A stretch of DNA of 64,000 bases from CAYVHB01 sp964450865 (GCA_964450865.1 CAYVHB010000017.1:6328-70327), one strand, 5' to 3'. Counted from the stretch's first letter, positions 45,132 to 54,410 are shown. Notes: a model not told the origin generated them from the letters alone. A program made the numbers and translations.

Positions 45132-46430
45132 ATGAACGAATACCATCTTGAAACTCGCTGTATCCAGGGCGGCTATCAGCCCAAATCCGGAGATCCCCGC
45201 GTCCTGCCGATCTACCAGAGTACAACCTTCCGCTACGATTCGGCCGAAACATTGGGCCAATTATTTGACCTCGAAATCAGCGGCGACTTTTACACGCGAC
45301 TGAGCAATCCGACACTGACCGCTGTCGAGGCCAAGATCGCCGCCCTCGAAGGCGGGGTAGGCGCCATGCTGACCTCAGCCGGCCAGGCTGCGACGCTGAT
45401 CTCGGTCCTGAATATCTGCCGCAGCGGCGACCATGTGATCAGCTCGGCGACAATCTATGGCGGGTCGTATAACCTCTTTCACAAGACCATGCATGAAATG
45501 GGTATCGAATTTACCTTCGTCAGTCCCGATGCTGACGAGGCTGAGCTGCATGCCGCTTTCCGCGCCAATACCCGGCTGGTCTTTGCAGAAACACTGGCCA
45601 ATCCGGCCCTGGTAGTCCTCGACATCGAGAAGTTCGCCCGCCTGGCGCACAGCCACGGCGTACCGCTGATCATCGACAACACCTTCCCGACCCCGATCAA
45701 TTGCCGGCCCTTCGAATTTGGTGCCGATATCGTGGTTCACTCAACAACCAAATACATGGATGGCCATGCAGTTTCCCTGGGCGGGGTCATCGTCGACAGC
45801 GGCAAGTTCAACTGGGCCACCGGCAAATATCCGGAGCTGACTGAGCCGGATGAATCCTACCATGGTGTCATTTATACCCGCCAGTTTGGTCCGGCTGCCT
45901 ATATCGCCAAATGCCGGACGCACCTGATGCGCGACATTGGATCACAAGCCAGCCCTTTTAACGCATTTTTGCTCAATCTGGGCCTGGAAACCTTGTTCTT
46001 GCGGATCGAGCGCCACTGCCGCAACGCCGAAACGGTCGCTGCCTTCCTGGCCGCACACCAGCAGGTCAGCTGGGTCAATTATCCGACGCTGCCCGGCAAT
46101 CCTTATCGGGAGCTGGCCGCCAAATACATGCCCAACGGTACATGCGGCGTCATTTCCTTTGGGGTCAAAGGCGGCCGGGCCGCTGCCATGCGCCTGATGA
46201 ATGAGCTGAAGCTGGCAGCCATCGTTATCCATGTTGCCGATGCCCGGACCTGCGTGCTCCATCCGGCCAGCACGACGCATCGCCAGATGACCGATGCCCA
46301 GCTGCTCGAAGCCGGGATCACGCCGGACCTGATCCGTTTGTCCGTCGGCATCGAAAACGTCCATGATATTATCGCCGACCTCAGCCAGGCCTTCGGTAAG
46401 ATCGCTGACCAGCAGGCCGGAATCGATTAG
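45132..46430 (+). CDS. metY: O-acetylhomoserine sulfhydrylase (PLP-dependent)
   Basis: A 432-residue Cys/Met-metabolism PLP enzyme that makes homocysteine from O-acetylhomoserine and sulfide. Family motifs are the N-terminal LPIYQSTTFRYDSAE, YTRLSNPT, MLTSAGQAAT, and the PLP lysine in VHSTTKYMDGHA. The inserted segment and length favour MetY over cystathionine synthases. ATG 45132 is chosen over an upstream in-frame ATG at 45033, because homology begins at NEYHLETRCIQGG and GGAAAGAGAG lies upstream. Confidence 0.93.
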   Translation: MNEYHLETRCIQGGYQPKSGDPRVLPIYQSTTFRYDSAETLGQLFDLEISGDFYTRLSNPTLTAVEAKIAALEGGVGAMLTSAGQAATLISVLNICRSGDHVISSATIYGGSYNLFHKTMHEMGIEFTFVSPDADEAELHAAFRANTRLVFAETLANPALVVLDIEKFARLAHSHGVPLIIDNTFPTPINCRPFEFGADIVVHSTTKYMDGHAVSLGGVIVDSGKFNWATGKYPELTEPDESYHGVIYTRQFGPAAYIAKCRTHLMRDIGSQASPFNAFLLNLGLETLFLRIERHCRNAETVAAFLAAHQQVSWVNYPTLPGNPYRELAAKYMPNGTCGVISFGVKGGRAAAMRLMNELKLAAIVIHVADARTCVLHPASTTHRQMTDAQLLEAGITPDLIRLSVGIENVHDIIADLSQAFGKIADQQAGID

Positions 46431-46631
46431 CAAATTCTGGCCGTCGTCCGGGCATCTTCACGATGCCGTGCAAGATCGCTGCCCGGCAGGCCGTAACCGG
46501 TCAGGGCAGCACCTGGCTGTTTACTTGCCGCTGCGCGGTGCAACTGACAGGATTGTACCGGTAAAAAAGGCCGAAAAAACGAGAATAAGCCAGAAATTTC
46601 GAAAAAGAGCGGGATATTTTGCTGACAACTC

Positions 46632-46660
46632 TTGACAGGCCGCCTTCTGCTGATTAGAAT
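46632..46660 (+). promoter_or_regulatory. promoter of rplM-rpsI
   Basis: Perfect TTGACA (46632-46637), 17-bp spacer and TAGAAT (46655-46660). It is a strong consensus promoter with predicted start near 46667. Confidence 0.8.
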
Positions 46661-46666
46661 GATTAA

Positions 46667-46753
46667 GCATTTGCATCGGAAGCTCAAAGAAGCTTCAGTT
46701 CGCAGGCCGGCTATGTCCGGTCTGTCAAGATAAAGTTGGAGGTAAGCTGACAG
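46667..46753 (+). ncRNA. ribosomal protein L13 leader-like RNA
   Basis: The roughly 87-nt leader between promoter and rplM can form two hairpins: GAAGCT/AGCTTC near 46682-46699, and AGGCCGG/CCGGTCT near 46718-46738. Two adjacent stems just before the ribosome site match the layout of L13 autoregulatory leaders in Bacillota. Assignment is by position and structure, not by alignment. Confidence 0.5.
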
Positions 46754-47188
46754 ATGAGTACTTATGTAGCAAAAGCTGCAGAGATTCAGAGAAAATGGTA
46801 CGTCGTCGACGCCGAGGGCCAGACCCTGGGCCGCCTGGCCAGCGAAGTGGCCAAAGTCCTGCGGGGCAAGCACAAGCCCGAGTACACCCCGTTCCTGGAT
46901 ACCGGTGACTATGTGATCGTCATCAATGCAGCCAAGCTCGTCCTGACCGGCAATAAGCTTGATCAGAAGCTGTATCGCTATCACACCCAGTACCCGGGTG
47001 GCCTGAAGGAAATCTCATATCGCAACATGATGCAGAACAAACCGGAGAAGGTGTTCGAGCTGGCCGTCAAAGGCATGCTCCCCAAGAATGCCCTGGGCCG
47101 CGCCATGTACAAGAAGCTCAAGGTCGTTGCCGGCCCCGAGCATGATCACGCCGCCCAGAAGCCCGAAGTGCTCACATTTGCGATCTGA
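46754..47188 (+). CDS. rplM: 50S ribosomal protein L13
   Basis: A 144-residue large-subunit protein. KWYVVDAEGQTLGRLASEVA near the N-terminus and GMLPKNALGRAMYKKLKV are hallmark L13 segments. A GGAGGTAAG ribosome site precedes ATG 46754. It is the first gene of the rplM-rpsI operon and is probably autoregulated through its leader. Confidence 0.98.
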   Translation: MSTYVAKAAEIQRKWYVVDAEGQTLGRLASEVAKVLRGKHKPEYTPFLDTGDYVIVINAAKLVLTGNKLDQKLYRYHTQYPGGLKEISYRNMMQNKPEKVFELAVKGMLPKNALGRAMYKKLKVVAGPEHDHAAQKPEVLTFAI

Positions 47189-47210
47189 TTGAAGGGAGGA
47201 ACACCAGGAA

Positions 47211-47621
47211 ATGGCTACTAAAAAAGCTCCGAAAACCTTTTTCTACGGTACCGGCCGGCGCAAGAACGCGGTCGCCTGTGTCCGGATCTACCCTGGCAAA
47301 GGCCAGATCATGATTAATGACAAGACCCTGGATGATTATTTCGGCATGGAGACCCTCAAGCTGATCGTGCGTCAGCCGCTGGTTGCCACCAGCACCGAGG
47401 AGAAATTTGACATCTTCTGTAAAGTCATCGGCGGTGGCCTGTCCGGCCAGGCCGGTGCCATCCGCCACGGCCTGTCCCGGGCGATGGTCAAGGCTGACGA
47501 AGAAGCCTTCAAGGCCACACTGAAGAAGGCCGGCTTCCTGACCCGCGATTCCCGTATGAAAGAAAGAAAAAAATACGGTCTCAAGAAAGCCAGAAAAGCT
47601 TCCCAGTTCTCCAAACGCTGA
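47211..47621 (+). CDS. rpsI: 30S ribosomal protein S9
   Basis: A 136-residue small-subunit protein, 22 bases after rplM. FFYGTGRRKNAVACVRIYPG at the start, GGGLSGQAGAIRHGLSRAM in the middle and the basic C-terminal tail ending in KKARKASQFSKR (which reaches the P-site tRNA) are diagnostic. Confidence 0.98.
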   Translation: MATKKAPKTFFYGTGRRKNAVACVRIYPGKGQIMINDKTLDDYFGMETLKLIVRQPLVATSTEEKFDIFCKVIGGGLSGQAGAIRHGLSRAMVKADEEAFKATLKKAGFLTRDSRMKERKKYGLKKARKASQFSKR

Positions 47622-47695
47622 TTTCGATTTCCCATTCGGATCCGGGCTGCTGCTTTGGCAGCGCCGGGCTGTCTGATTGGCTGACCCGCCTGGTG

Positions 47696-47730
47696 AACCG
47701 GACAGAGCCTGCGCGCTCTGCCCGGTTTTC
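47696..47730 (+). terminator. intrinsic terminator of rplM-rpsI
   Basis: AACCGG pairs with CCGGTT and CAGAGC with GCTCTG around loop CTGCGC (47696-47727), followed by TTC. It ends just 20 bases before the next start codon, so read-through could feed the amidohydrolase gene. Confidence 0.72.
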
Positions 47731-47750
47731 TGGTCTTGTGAGGATTGGCT

Positions 47751-49010
47751 ATGCGTACCATTATCCATCGGGCCCGTCTCTTGCTCCCGGGCGGTCCGCC
47801 CTGGCCGCTGGGCTATCTGGTCATGGCGGATGAGCGGATCCAGGCCGTTTCAGGCGGTGAGTGTCCGGCCAGCACCCTGCTGCCGGACCAGCCGGATCAG
47901 CTCATCATTGATGCAGCCGGCGGCTTTTTACTGCCTGGACTGATTGATGCCCACTGTCATCTCGGCCTGTTTGATGATGGCCTGGCCGGTGAAGGCGCCG
48001 ATGGCAACGAGGCAACGGCGCCGGTAACGGCCCAGTTGCGGGCCCTTGACGGGATTTATCAGGAGGATCGCTGTTTTCAGGATGCCCTGGCCGGCGGAGT
48101 GACCACTGTCATGAGCGGACCGGGCAGTGCCAACGTCCTGGCTGGCGCATTTGCCCTGATCCAGACCGCCGGCCGCAGTGTCGATACCATGGCGATCCGG
48201 CCGGTTGCCGCGATGAAAGCCGCCCTGGGCGAGAATCCCAAGCAGATTCATGGTAGCCAGGCCCGCAGTCCCCAGACGCGCATGGCGACCGCCGCGATCC
48301 TGCGTGAGGCGCTCCACCGCGCCTGCCAGTACCAGGAGAAAATGACCTGCTGGTGCCGGCACCGTGCTCCGGACCACCCAGCAGAGCCAGCACCGGATTT
48401 TGATATGCAAAGTGAAGCCCTGCAGGCTGTCATCCGGGGTGAAATGCCTGTCAAGTTTCATGCCCATCGCAGTGATGATATCCTGACGGCTGTGCGGATC
48501 GCCAACGAATTCGGCCTGCGTTATACCCTCGATCATTGCACGGAGGGCTATCGCATCGCCGATATCCTCGCTGCCGAATTCCGCCGTGGCCAGGATGACC
48601 GTCATGGCTGTGGCCAGCCTGGTTTGGGCCGCCTGGAGGGCGTCATTGTCGGTCCCCTGCTTGGTGACCGCGGCAAGCCCGAATTGCGCCTGGCCGATCC
48701 GGCCAATGCCGCCCGCCTGGCCGCGGCTGGCCTGCCAGTGGCGATCATGACGGATCATCCGGAATTGCCGGTCCAGTACCTGATGCTCAGTGCGGCCCTG
48801 GCTGTTCAGCATGGCCTGTCCGAAGACCTGGCCCTGGCTGCCATCACCAGTATCGCAGCCCGTCTCTGCGATGTAGAGGATCGCCTGGGCAGCCTGGAGT
48901 CAGGCAAGCAGGCTGATGTTGTATTGTGGTCCGGTCATCCGCTGCAGTTGTCCAGCCAGGTCCGCCGCGTCTTCATCAAAGGCCGGCCAGTCTGGCCGGC
49001 TGTCTGCTGA
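47751..49010 (+). CDS. amidohydrolase family protein
   Basis: A 419-residue metal-dependent hydrolase of the imidazolonepropionase-like amidohydrolase group. Metal and active-site motifs are IDAHCHLGL (HxH), a KFHAHRSDD histidine pair, LDHCTEGY, and the late Asp in IMTDHPELP. The final LESGKQADVVLWSGHPL closes the composite beta sandwich typical of the superfamily. ATG 47751 has GAGGA 7 bases upstream. The substrate is unknown; cyclic amides or peptide-derived imides are possible. Confidence 0.87.
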   Translation: MRTIIHRARLLLPGGPPWPLGYLVMADERIQAVSGGECPASTLLPDQPDQLIIDAAGGFLLPGLIDAHCHLGLFDDGLAGEGADGNEATAPVTAQLRALDGIYQEDRCFQDALAGGVTTVMSGPGSANVLAGAFALIQTAGRSVDTMAIRPVAAMKAALGENPKQIHGSQARSPQTRMATAAILREALHRACQYQEKMTCWCRHRAPDHPAEPAPDFDMQSEALQAVIRGEMPVKFHAHRSDDILTAVRIANEFGLRYTLDHCTEGYRIADILAAEFRRGQDDRHGCGQPGLGRLEGVIVGPLLGDRGKPELRLADPANAARLAAAGLPVAIMTDHPELPVQYLMLSAALAVQHGLSEDLALAAITSIAARLCDVEDRLGSLESGKQADVVLWSGHPLQLSSQVRRVFIKGRPVWPAVC

Positions 49011-49134
49011 AAGGTGCCCGGCCAGGAGATATTTCCGGCGGACAGTATGATAAAAGCTGTCATCACTGATGATCTGGCGTTTGCAGTTACAGAAGAAATT
49101 TACAACAGACAGGATGATAAAAGGAGTAAGCCCG

Positions 49135-49662
49135 ATGTCCATTGATTGCAGTCAGGTTGCCGCAGATCAGCTGACGCTATACAGTGATTCTCCGGAGCAG
49201 ACCGAACATCTGGGCTACCTGCTGGCCGGCCTGCTGCCAGGCGGGACTGTGATCGGCCTCGACGGAGACCTCGGTGCCGGCAAGACCGCGCTGGCCCGCG
49301 GCCTGGCGGCCGGCCTGGGCTGCCTCGGGCCGGTTGCCAGTCCGACTTTCACGCTGGTCATGGAGCATCCGGCCCGGCCCGGCGGCCTGGCCTTTTACCA
49401 TTTTGACGTCTATCGGCTCGAATCAGCTGATGACTTCCTGGATCTGGGTCTTGATGAATACTTTGACCGGGGTGGGATCTGCATGCTGGAATGGGCCGGC
49501 CGGATTGCGCCGGCCCTGCCACCGCGCACCCTGCAGATTACCCTGGTCCAGGCTGACAGCCAGCACCCGGACCTGCGGCAGATCACGATCTGCTGGCCTG
49601 GCCAGTCTGCCTGGCTGCATAATCTGGAAAGGATATGGTCTGATGCTGACATTGGCCTGTGA
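49135..49662 (+). CDS. tsaE: tRNA t6A biosynthesis ATPase TsaE
   Basis: A 175-residue P-loop protein needed with TsaB and TsaD for threonylcarbamoyl-adenosine at position 37 of ANN-decoding tRNAs. Walker A GDLGAGKTALARG, ASPTFTLV, FDVYRL and the MLEWAGRI Walker-B-like motif are present. ATG 49135 has AAGGAG 8 bases upstream. It overlaps tsaB by 20 bases. Confidence 0.95.
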   Translation: MSIDCSQVAADQLTLYSDSPEQTEHLGYLLAGLLPGGTVIGLDGDLGAGKTALARGLAAGLGCLGPVASPTFTLVMEHPARPGGLAFYHFDVYRLESADDFLDLGLDEYFDRGGICMLEWAGRIAPALPPRTLQITLVQADSQHPDLRQITICWPGQSAWLHNLERIWSDADIGL

Positions 49663-50377
49663 TACATCCGGGAAAAGCCTGTCGGTCGCGCTGTGCCGTG
49701 ATGGGCGGCTGCTTGGCGAAACATCCCTGCGGCTGGGCTACAATCACGCCGTCACCTATATGCCGCAGACGATGGCCCTGCTGACCAGCTGTGATTGCCA
49801 GCTGGGCGACGTCGATCTGTTTGCCTGCGCGGCTGGCCCGGGCTCTTACACCGGAATCCGCATTGGGGTCAGCACTGTCAAGACGATGGCTTACGCGGCC
49901 GGCCGGCCGGCCATCGGCGTCTCGACTCTGGCTGCCCTGGCCCTGCCTTATAGCGGCCTGCCCGGGCTTGTTGTCTGTCCGCTACTTGATGCCCGTAATG
50001 GCCGGGTGTATGCCGCCGCCTATGTTCAGGAGCAGTTATTATTACCGCAGGCCAACTGGCTGGCCAGTGATTTCCTGGCTGCCCTGGCCAGTGCCGCCAG
50101 CACATCACCGCTAACTGCCGGCAGCCGGAGCAACAGCCCGTTGCCGACGATCTGTCTGCTCGGTGACGGGGCCGATGCCGCCCTGGCAGCCTGGCAATCT
50201 CCCGCCGATCTGTATATTTACCGGGCTCCGGCCAGTTGCGACATCCCGCGGGCCAGCTTTATTGCCCAGCTGGCCGAAAAAAAGCTGGCCACCGGCCAGA
50301 GCGGTGATCCGCAACAGCTGTCGGCTGATTATTTCAGTCCTGCCGCTGCTGAGCGGCAGCGCAAACACCATGACTGA
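49643..50377 (+). CDS. tsaB: tRNA t6A biosynthesis protein TsaB
   Basis: A 244-residue ASKHA-fold, inactive paralogue of TsaD that scaffolds the t6A complex. TLACDTSGKSLSVALC at the start and AAGPGSYTGIRIGVSTVKTM are diagnostic. ATG 49643 lies inside the tsaE end. The C-terminal part has a longer loop (about 145-175, Ser/Ala-rich) than usual. Confidence 0.93.
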   Translation: MLTLACDTSGKSLSVALCRDGRLLGETSLRLGYNHAVTYMPQTMALLTSCDCQLGDVDLFACAAGPGSYTGIRIGVSTVKTMAYAAGRPAIGVSTLAALALPYSGLPGLVVCPLLDARNGRVYAAAYVQEQLLLPQANWLASDFLAALASAASTSPLTAGSRSNSPLPTICLLGDGADAALAAWQSPADLYIYRAPASCDIPRASFIAQLAEKKLATGQSGDPQQLSADYFSPAAAERQRKHHD

Positions 50378-50951
50378 CCAGGCCGGACCGGTCCGGCCTG
50401 GCGATTTCCCGCCTGCTGCAGTAGCCGACGTTCCGGTGACAGCGTCGCCCGGCCCGGTTGATGCGCAGGCGGTTGGCATCCGTCCGGCCACAGTGGATGA
50501 TGTTCCGGCCCTCGCGGCCATTGAGCAGCAATGCTTCGCGATTCCCTGGTCGGCAGCCGCACTGCTCAGCGATCTGCGCGATAACCCGCTGGCCCGCTTC
50601 TGGGTAGCAGTCCGGCCAGATGGCGCGATTGCCGGTTATGCGTCCTGCTGGCAGGTCTTCGACCAGGGTCAGATCAATAATATTGCCGTGCGGCCAGCTG
50701 ACCGTCGCCAGGGGATCGCCCGGCTCCTGTTGGCAACCCTGATCGACTGGGCCCGCTCGGCCGGCTTGGCCGCACTGGATCTCGAGGTGCGGGTCAGCAA
50801 TCAGGCTGCCCGCCAGCTCTATCAGGCTGCCGGATTTGGTGAAGCGGGCCTGCGCCGCGGTTATTATGCAGATAACGGCGAGGATGCTATCATAATGCTC
50901 AAAAAGTTAGCAGGAACATCGCCCGGTTCTGTTCAACCTGTCGAAAAATAA
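50370..50951 (+). CDS. rimI: ribosomal-protein-alanine N-acetyltransferase RimI-like
   Basis: A 193-residue GNAT acetyltransferase. Conserved features are the IRPATVDDVPALAAIEQQCF opening, INNIAVRPADRRQGIARLLL (acetyl-CoA site, R-R-Q-G-I-A) and LEVRVSNQAARQLYQAAGF. It overlaps tsaB by 8 bases. A 35-residue Pro/Ala-rich N-terminal extension precedes the GNAT fold, so a later start is possible. RimI next to tsaE-tsaB is classical; tsaD is not in the window. Confidence 0.9.
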   Translation: MTDQAGPVRPGDFPPAAVADVPVTASPGPVDAQAVGIRPATVDDVPALAAIEQQCFAIPWSAAALLSDLRDNPLARFWVAVRPDGAIAGYASCWQVFDQGQINNIAVRPADRRQGIARLLLATLIDWARSAGLAALDLEVRVSNQAARQLYQAAGFGEAGLRRGYYADNGEDAIIMLKKLAGTSPGSVQPVEK

Positions 50952-50969
50952 TAGTAAAATTCTGGCATG

Positions 50970-50999
50970 TTGACAAACAAACGGCCTTGACTTTATACT
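50970..50999 (+). promoter_or_regulatory. promoter upstream of the Crh-like gene
   Basis: Perfect TTGACA (50970-50975), 18-bp spacer and TATACT (50994-50999). The leader to ATG 51224 is long, about 220 nt, and holds a tandem duplication. Confidence 0.65.
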
Positions 51000-51028
51000 G
51001 AACCCAGAATGTCCGATTCTAGCCCTGC

Positions 51029-51168
51029 CTGCATCTGGCAATATGCGCCAGATTTTTCATCGACCGTTCCTCATCGCCAGTGAACAGCAATACCTTATCT
51101 GCACCCGGCAATACGCACCAGATCCGTCATTGGCCATTCCTGCTGCCAGGCACCGGGAATTCGTCGCC
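51029..51168. repeat. 70-bp imperfect tandem duplication
   Basis: CTGCATCTGGCAATATGCGC at 51029 recurs with changes at 51099, and GCCAGATTTTTCAT recurs as ACCAGATCCGTCAT at the same offset. It lies inside the transcribed leader of the Crh-like gene. Confidence 0.72.
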
Positions 51169-51223
51169 ATTCCGGGGACCGGCAGTAAATGCCACATGAA
51201 AGACTAGAGGGGGATCATGTCTG

Positions 51224-51484
51224 ATGGTCAGTAAAACCGTCCGATTCAATTGTGAAGATGCACTGCAAATGAAAGTGGTCGCAGTCCTGATTCAAAAAGC
51301 GTCCACGTTTCGTTCCAGTATCTATCTGGTCAAGGGCGAACGCCGCGCCAATGCCAAAAGCCTGCTTGGCGTGATGTCACTCGGGATTGAAGATAAAATG
51401 GAACTGGTCGTCAATGCCGAAGGCCATGATGAAGTTGAAGCCCTTGAAACGATCGCCGGCTATCTGAACCGGCCTGAATTCTAG
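51224..51484 (+). CDS. crh: Crh-like HPr paralogue without the phospho-histidine
   Basis: An 86-residue HPr-fold protein. Where HPr has GLHARPA this protein has ALQMKVV, so Gln replaces the PTS phospho-histidine, as in Bacillus Crh. The regulatory serine is kept in NAKSLLGVMSLG. It should therefore act only in HPr-kinase/CcpA-type catabolite control and not in sugar phosphorylation. The Arg16 and Pro18 region is also lost, beyond what Crh shows. It is separate from the true HPr at 31044. ATG 51224 has a weak site, and the alternative start would shorten only 1-2 residues. Confidence 0.82.
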   Translation: MVSKTVRFNCEDALQMKVVAVLIQKASTFRSSIYLVKGERRANAKSLLGVMSLGIEDKMELVVNAEGHDEVEALETIAGYLNRPEF

Positions 51485-51632
51485 GCAACCGGCCGTCTGT
51501 TTTCCGAGTATCCTTTTCCCGCGCATCCTGTGCATGCTATCTGGTTCCGATCGGTCAGTCCTGATTATGCTGTGATTGTGACCGGATAGTAACGAGAGTC
51601 AACGAGCAATAAGAATCGACCGAGGCTGACCG

Positions 51633-53573
51633 ATGCCGCTGCCACCGGAACCTTTTGACGCCAGACTGGATCTAGTTCCTGCGAACCCGGGAGTTTACCT
51701 GATGAAGGATGCTTCCGGTTCTATTATTTATGTCGGCAAAGCGATCAATCTGCGCAATCGCCTGCGCAGTTACTTCACGCCGAACCCGCAGGGTAACGCC
51801 AAAGTCCTGGCGATGATTTCCCATATAGCCGATTTCACGTTCATTGTCTGTGCCAGCGAGCTGGAAGCCCTGATTCTCGAAGCAACCCTGATCAAAAAGC
51901 ACCAGCCGCACTACAATATCCTGCTGCGCGATGATAAAGGCTATCCGTATATCCGGGTCACGATGCACGAAACCTATCCGCGCCTGCTGAAGGCCTTCCG
52001 GGTCGGAGACGACCGTCGCCTGGGTGCCCGCTATTACGGTCCCTATCTGGGCGGCGACCTGTTCCGGGCCATGCAGGTCCTGCAGCAGATTTTCCCGACC
52101 AAGACCTGCCAGCGGGTGTTGCCACGGGACATCGGCAAGGAACGGCCCTGCCTCAATTATCACATCGGCCGCTGCATCGGGCCGTGTCGCGGCGACGTGC
52201 CAGCCAGCGCCTATCGGGCTGTTATGGAAGGAATCTGCCGCTTCCTGGAAGGCCGATATGATGGCCTGCTTGATGAGTTGCAGGCGCGGATGCTGGATGC
52301 CTCGGAAAACATGCGCTTCGAAGAGGCTGCGCTCTGGCGCGACCGGCTGCAGGCCCTGCAGCGCCTGATGGAGCGCCAGCAGGCTGTCGGGGCGCGGGCA
52401 GTTGACCGCGATGTGATCGGTTATGCGCGCAATGGCAGCGAGATCTGCCTGCAAAAGCTCGAAGTCCGTGAAGGCCGCCTGGTGTCGGCGGCATCCTTTT
52501 TCTTTCCGGATGAAGGCCAGGAAATCGCTGATACACTGACAGCCTTCCTGACCCAGCACTACCCGGACATGGCCTTTATCCCGCCGGAAATCCTGCTGCC
52601 GCAGGACTTGCCGGATGGGGCCAGCCTCAGCGATTATTTGAAGACTCTGCGCCAGAGCCGTTGCCAGCTTCATTGGCCACAGCGGGGAGCCAGCCGGGAA
52701 TTGCTGGCCATGGCCAGTGAAAACGCCCGGCAGGCCCTGCACCGCCATACCTTGCTGGGCGGTCATGGCCATACCGCGCTGCAGGAAGCCTTGCGCGAAC
52801 TGGCTACGCTGGTGGGAGCCAGCGCGGGACTGGCGCGCGTGGAGGCTGTCGATATATCAAACACCGGCCGGCAGGACATGGCAGCCAGCCTCGTCGTCTT
52901 CCAGGATGGCCGTCCCTTGCGCCAGCAGTATCGCCGCTTTAAAATCAACACAGTCAGCGGAACCGATGATTACGAGGCTTTGCGCGAGACGGTCCGGCGA
53001 CGGCTGCGCCATTTGGGTGATGCTGAATTTGGCCGCCAGCCGGATTTGCTGCTGGTTGACGGCGGTAAAGGCCACGTCGCCGCCGTTTTGCCCCTGCTGG
53101 CTGAGAGCGGTGTAACCTGGCCCGTTGCCGGCCTGGTCAAGGATGATCGCCATCGTACGCGCGGCCTGGCCCTGGCCAGCGGCGAGATCGTCGAGCTGCG
53201 CCAGATCCTGGCCGCCAATGAGTCGGCTGACCGGACAGCCCAGGCGATGGGCCTGCTGCGCCTGCTCACCGCTATCCAGGATGAGGCCCATCGTTTTGCC
53301 CAGGATTATAACAAGCGGCTGCTGAAAAAACGGACCACGCGCATGAGCCTGGAAAATATTCCCGGCATTGGCCCGGCCCGGCGCCGGCTGCTGCTGGCGC
53401 ATCTGCAGAGCATCAAGGGTGTCAGTGAAGCCACGCCAGACCAGCTGCTGGCCATACCGGGTCTTGGCCAGGCTGCGGCTGCCGCCGTTTATGCGCATTT
53501 CCATCCGCAAGACGCGGCGGTGGACCGGTTACAGCCGGTTGCGGCCGGTCCAACACCAGACTCCGGGAACTGA
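51633..53573 (+). CDS. uvrC: excinuclease ABC subunit C
   Basis: A 646-residue dual-incision nuclease of nucleotide excision repair. The N-terminal GIY-YIG domain (PGVYLMKDASGSIIYVGKA) makes the 3' cut. The UVR motif (about 205-240) binds UvrB. The RNase H-like domain (DISNTGRQDM, LLLVDGGKGH) makes the 5' cut. Two helix-hairpin-helix motifs at the end (IPGIGPARRRLLL, IPGLGQAAAAAVY) bind DNA. ATG 51633 has GAGG upstream. Confidence 0.96.
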   Translation: MPLPPEPFDARLDLVPANPGVYLMKDASGSIIYVGKAINLRNRLRSYFTPNPQGNAKVLAMISHIADFTFIVCASELEALILEATLIKKHQPHYNILLRDDKGYPYIRVTMHETYPRLLKAFRVGDDRRLGARYYGPYLGGDLFRAMQVLQQIFPTKTCQRVLPRDIGKERPCLNYHIGRCIGPCRGDVPASAYRAVMEGICRFLEGRYDGLLDELQARMLDASENMRFEEAALWRDRLQALQRLMERQQAVGARAVDRDVIGYARNGSEICLQKLEVREGRLVSAASFFFPDEGQEIADTLTAFLTQHYPDMAFIPPEILLPQDLPDGASLSDYLKTLRQSRCQLHWPQRGASRELLAMASENARQALHRHTLLGGHGHTALQEALRELATLVGASAGLARVEAVDISNTGRQDMAASLVVFQDGRPLRQQYRRFKINTVSGTDDYEALRETVRRRLRHLGDAEFGRQPDLLLVDGGKGHVAAVLPLLAESGVTWPVAGLVKDDRHRTRGLALASGEIVELRQILAANESADRTAQAMGLLRLLTAIQDEAHRFAQDYNKRLLKKRTTRMSLENIPGIGPARRRLLLAHLQSIKGVSEATPDQLLAIPGLGQAAAAAVYAHFHPQDAAVDRLQPVAAGPTPDSGN

Positions 53574-53699
53574 CTGCGCTGGTCCCACGGGCTGATCAGG
53601 CCCAGATACCGCAGTCGCATCAGCTGATCCGGACCGGTCACAACGGGCTGATGGAATTTGATCCAACGGGCTGACTATTGGACAACAGGAGGATAACAG

Positions 53700-54410
53700 A
53701 TGGCTCTTTTCGCAATTGCTGACCCCCATCTGGCCCATGGCCTGGACAAGCCCATGACCATTTTCGGTACCCATTGGCACGATCATGCGACCCGCCTGCG
53801 CCAGAACTGGCTGACCATCGTCGGTCCGTCGGACACGGTACTGATCCCCGGTGATATTTCCTGGGCCATGCAGCTGGAACAAGTCCTGCCTGATCTGCAA
53901 TTCCTGCACGATTTGCCCGGAACGAAAATCCTGTCGCGCGGCAATCATGACTACTGGTGGACTTCGCTCAGCAAGCTGGAATCCTTTTGCCGCCAGCATG
54001 ATCTGACTAGCCTGCAATTCCTGCGCAATAACGCCCTGCTGGTCGAGGATCGCTTTATTGTCTGTGGAACGCGCGGCTGGCTCCTGCCAGATGACGCCGC
54101 GTATACCCGGGCCGATGAGAAAATTTATCTGCGTGAGGTCGGCCGGCTGCGCCTGTCGCTGGAATCAGCCCGGCAACTGGATCGTCCGGACTGCCCGCTG
54201 ATTGCCTGCCTGCACTTTCCGCCTTTTGGCCGCGACCGCCGCCCGACACGCCTGACGGAATTACTGGGCACCTTTCACGTCAGCCATTGCGTGTACGGCC
54301 ATATCCATACGGATCTGCCGGCCTACAGCGAACCGGATATCTTGCTTGACGGGGTCCGCTACACCCTGGCCGCAGCAGATAGAATTTCCTTCAAACCCTT
54401 GCGGCTCTAG
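53700..54410 (+). CDS. metallophosphoesterase
   Basis: A 236-residue calcineurin-like phosphoesterase. Metal ligands are in AIADPHL (DxH), IPGDISW (GD), RGNHDYWW (GNHD), LHFPPF and YGHIHTD (GHxH). This is a compact single-domain protein of the YkoQ/YfcE-like type, probably cytoplasmic. Substrate is unknown. A good AGGAGG site precedes ATG 53700. Confidence 0.88.
   Translation: MALFAIADPHLAHGLDKPMTIFGTHWHDHATRLRQNWLTIVGPSDTVLIPGDISWAMQLEQVLPDLQFLHDLPGTKILSRGNHDYWWTSLSKLESFCRQHDLTSLQFLRNNALLVEDRFIVCGTRGWLLPDDAAYTRADEKIYLREVGRLRLSLESARQLDRPDCPLIACLHFPPFGRDRRPTRLTELLGTFHVSHCVYGHIHTDLPAYSEPDILLDGVRYTLAAADRISFKPLRL

Noticed and set aside
49274..50377. 367-residue frame starting inside tsaE
   Set aside because: Its first 120 residues are an out-of-frame shadow of tsaE. 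The real gene is tsaB from 49643.
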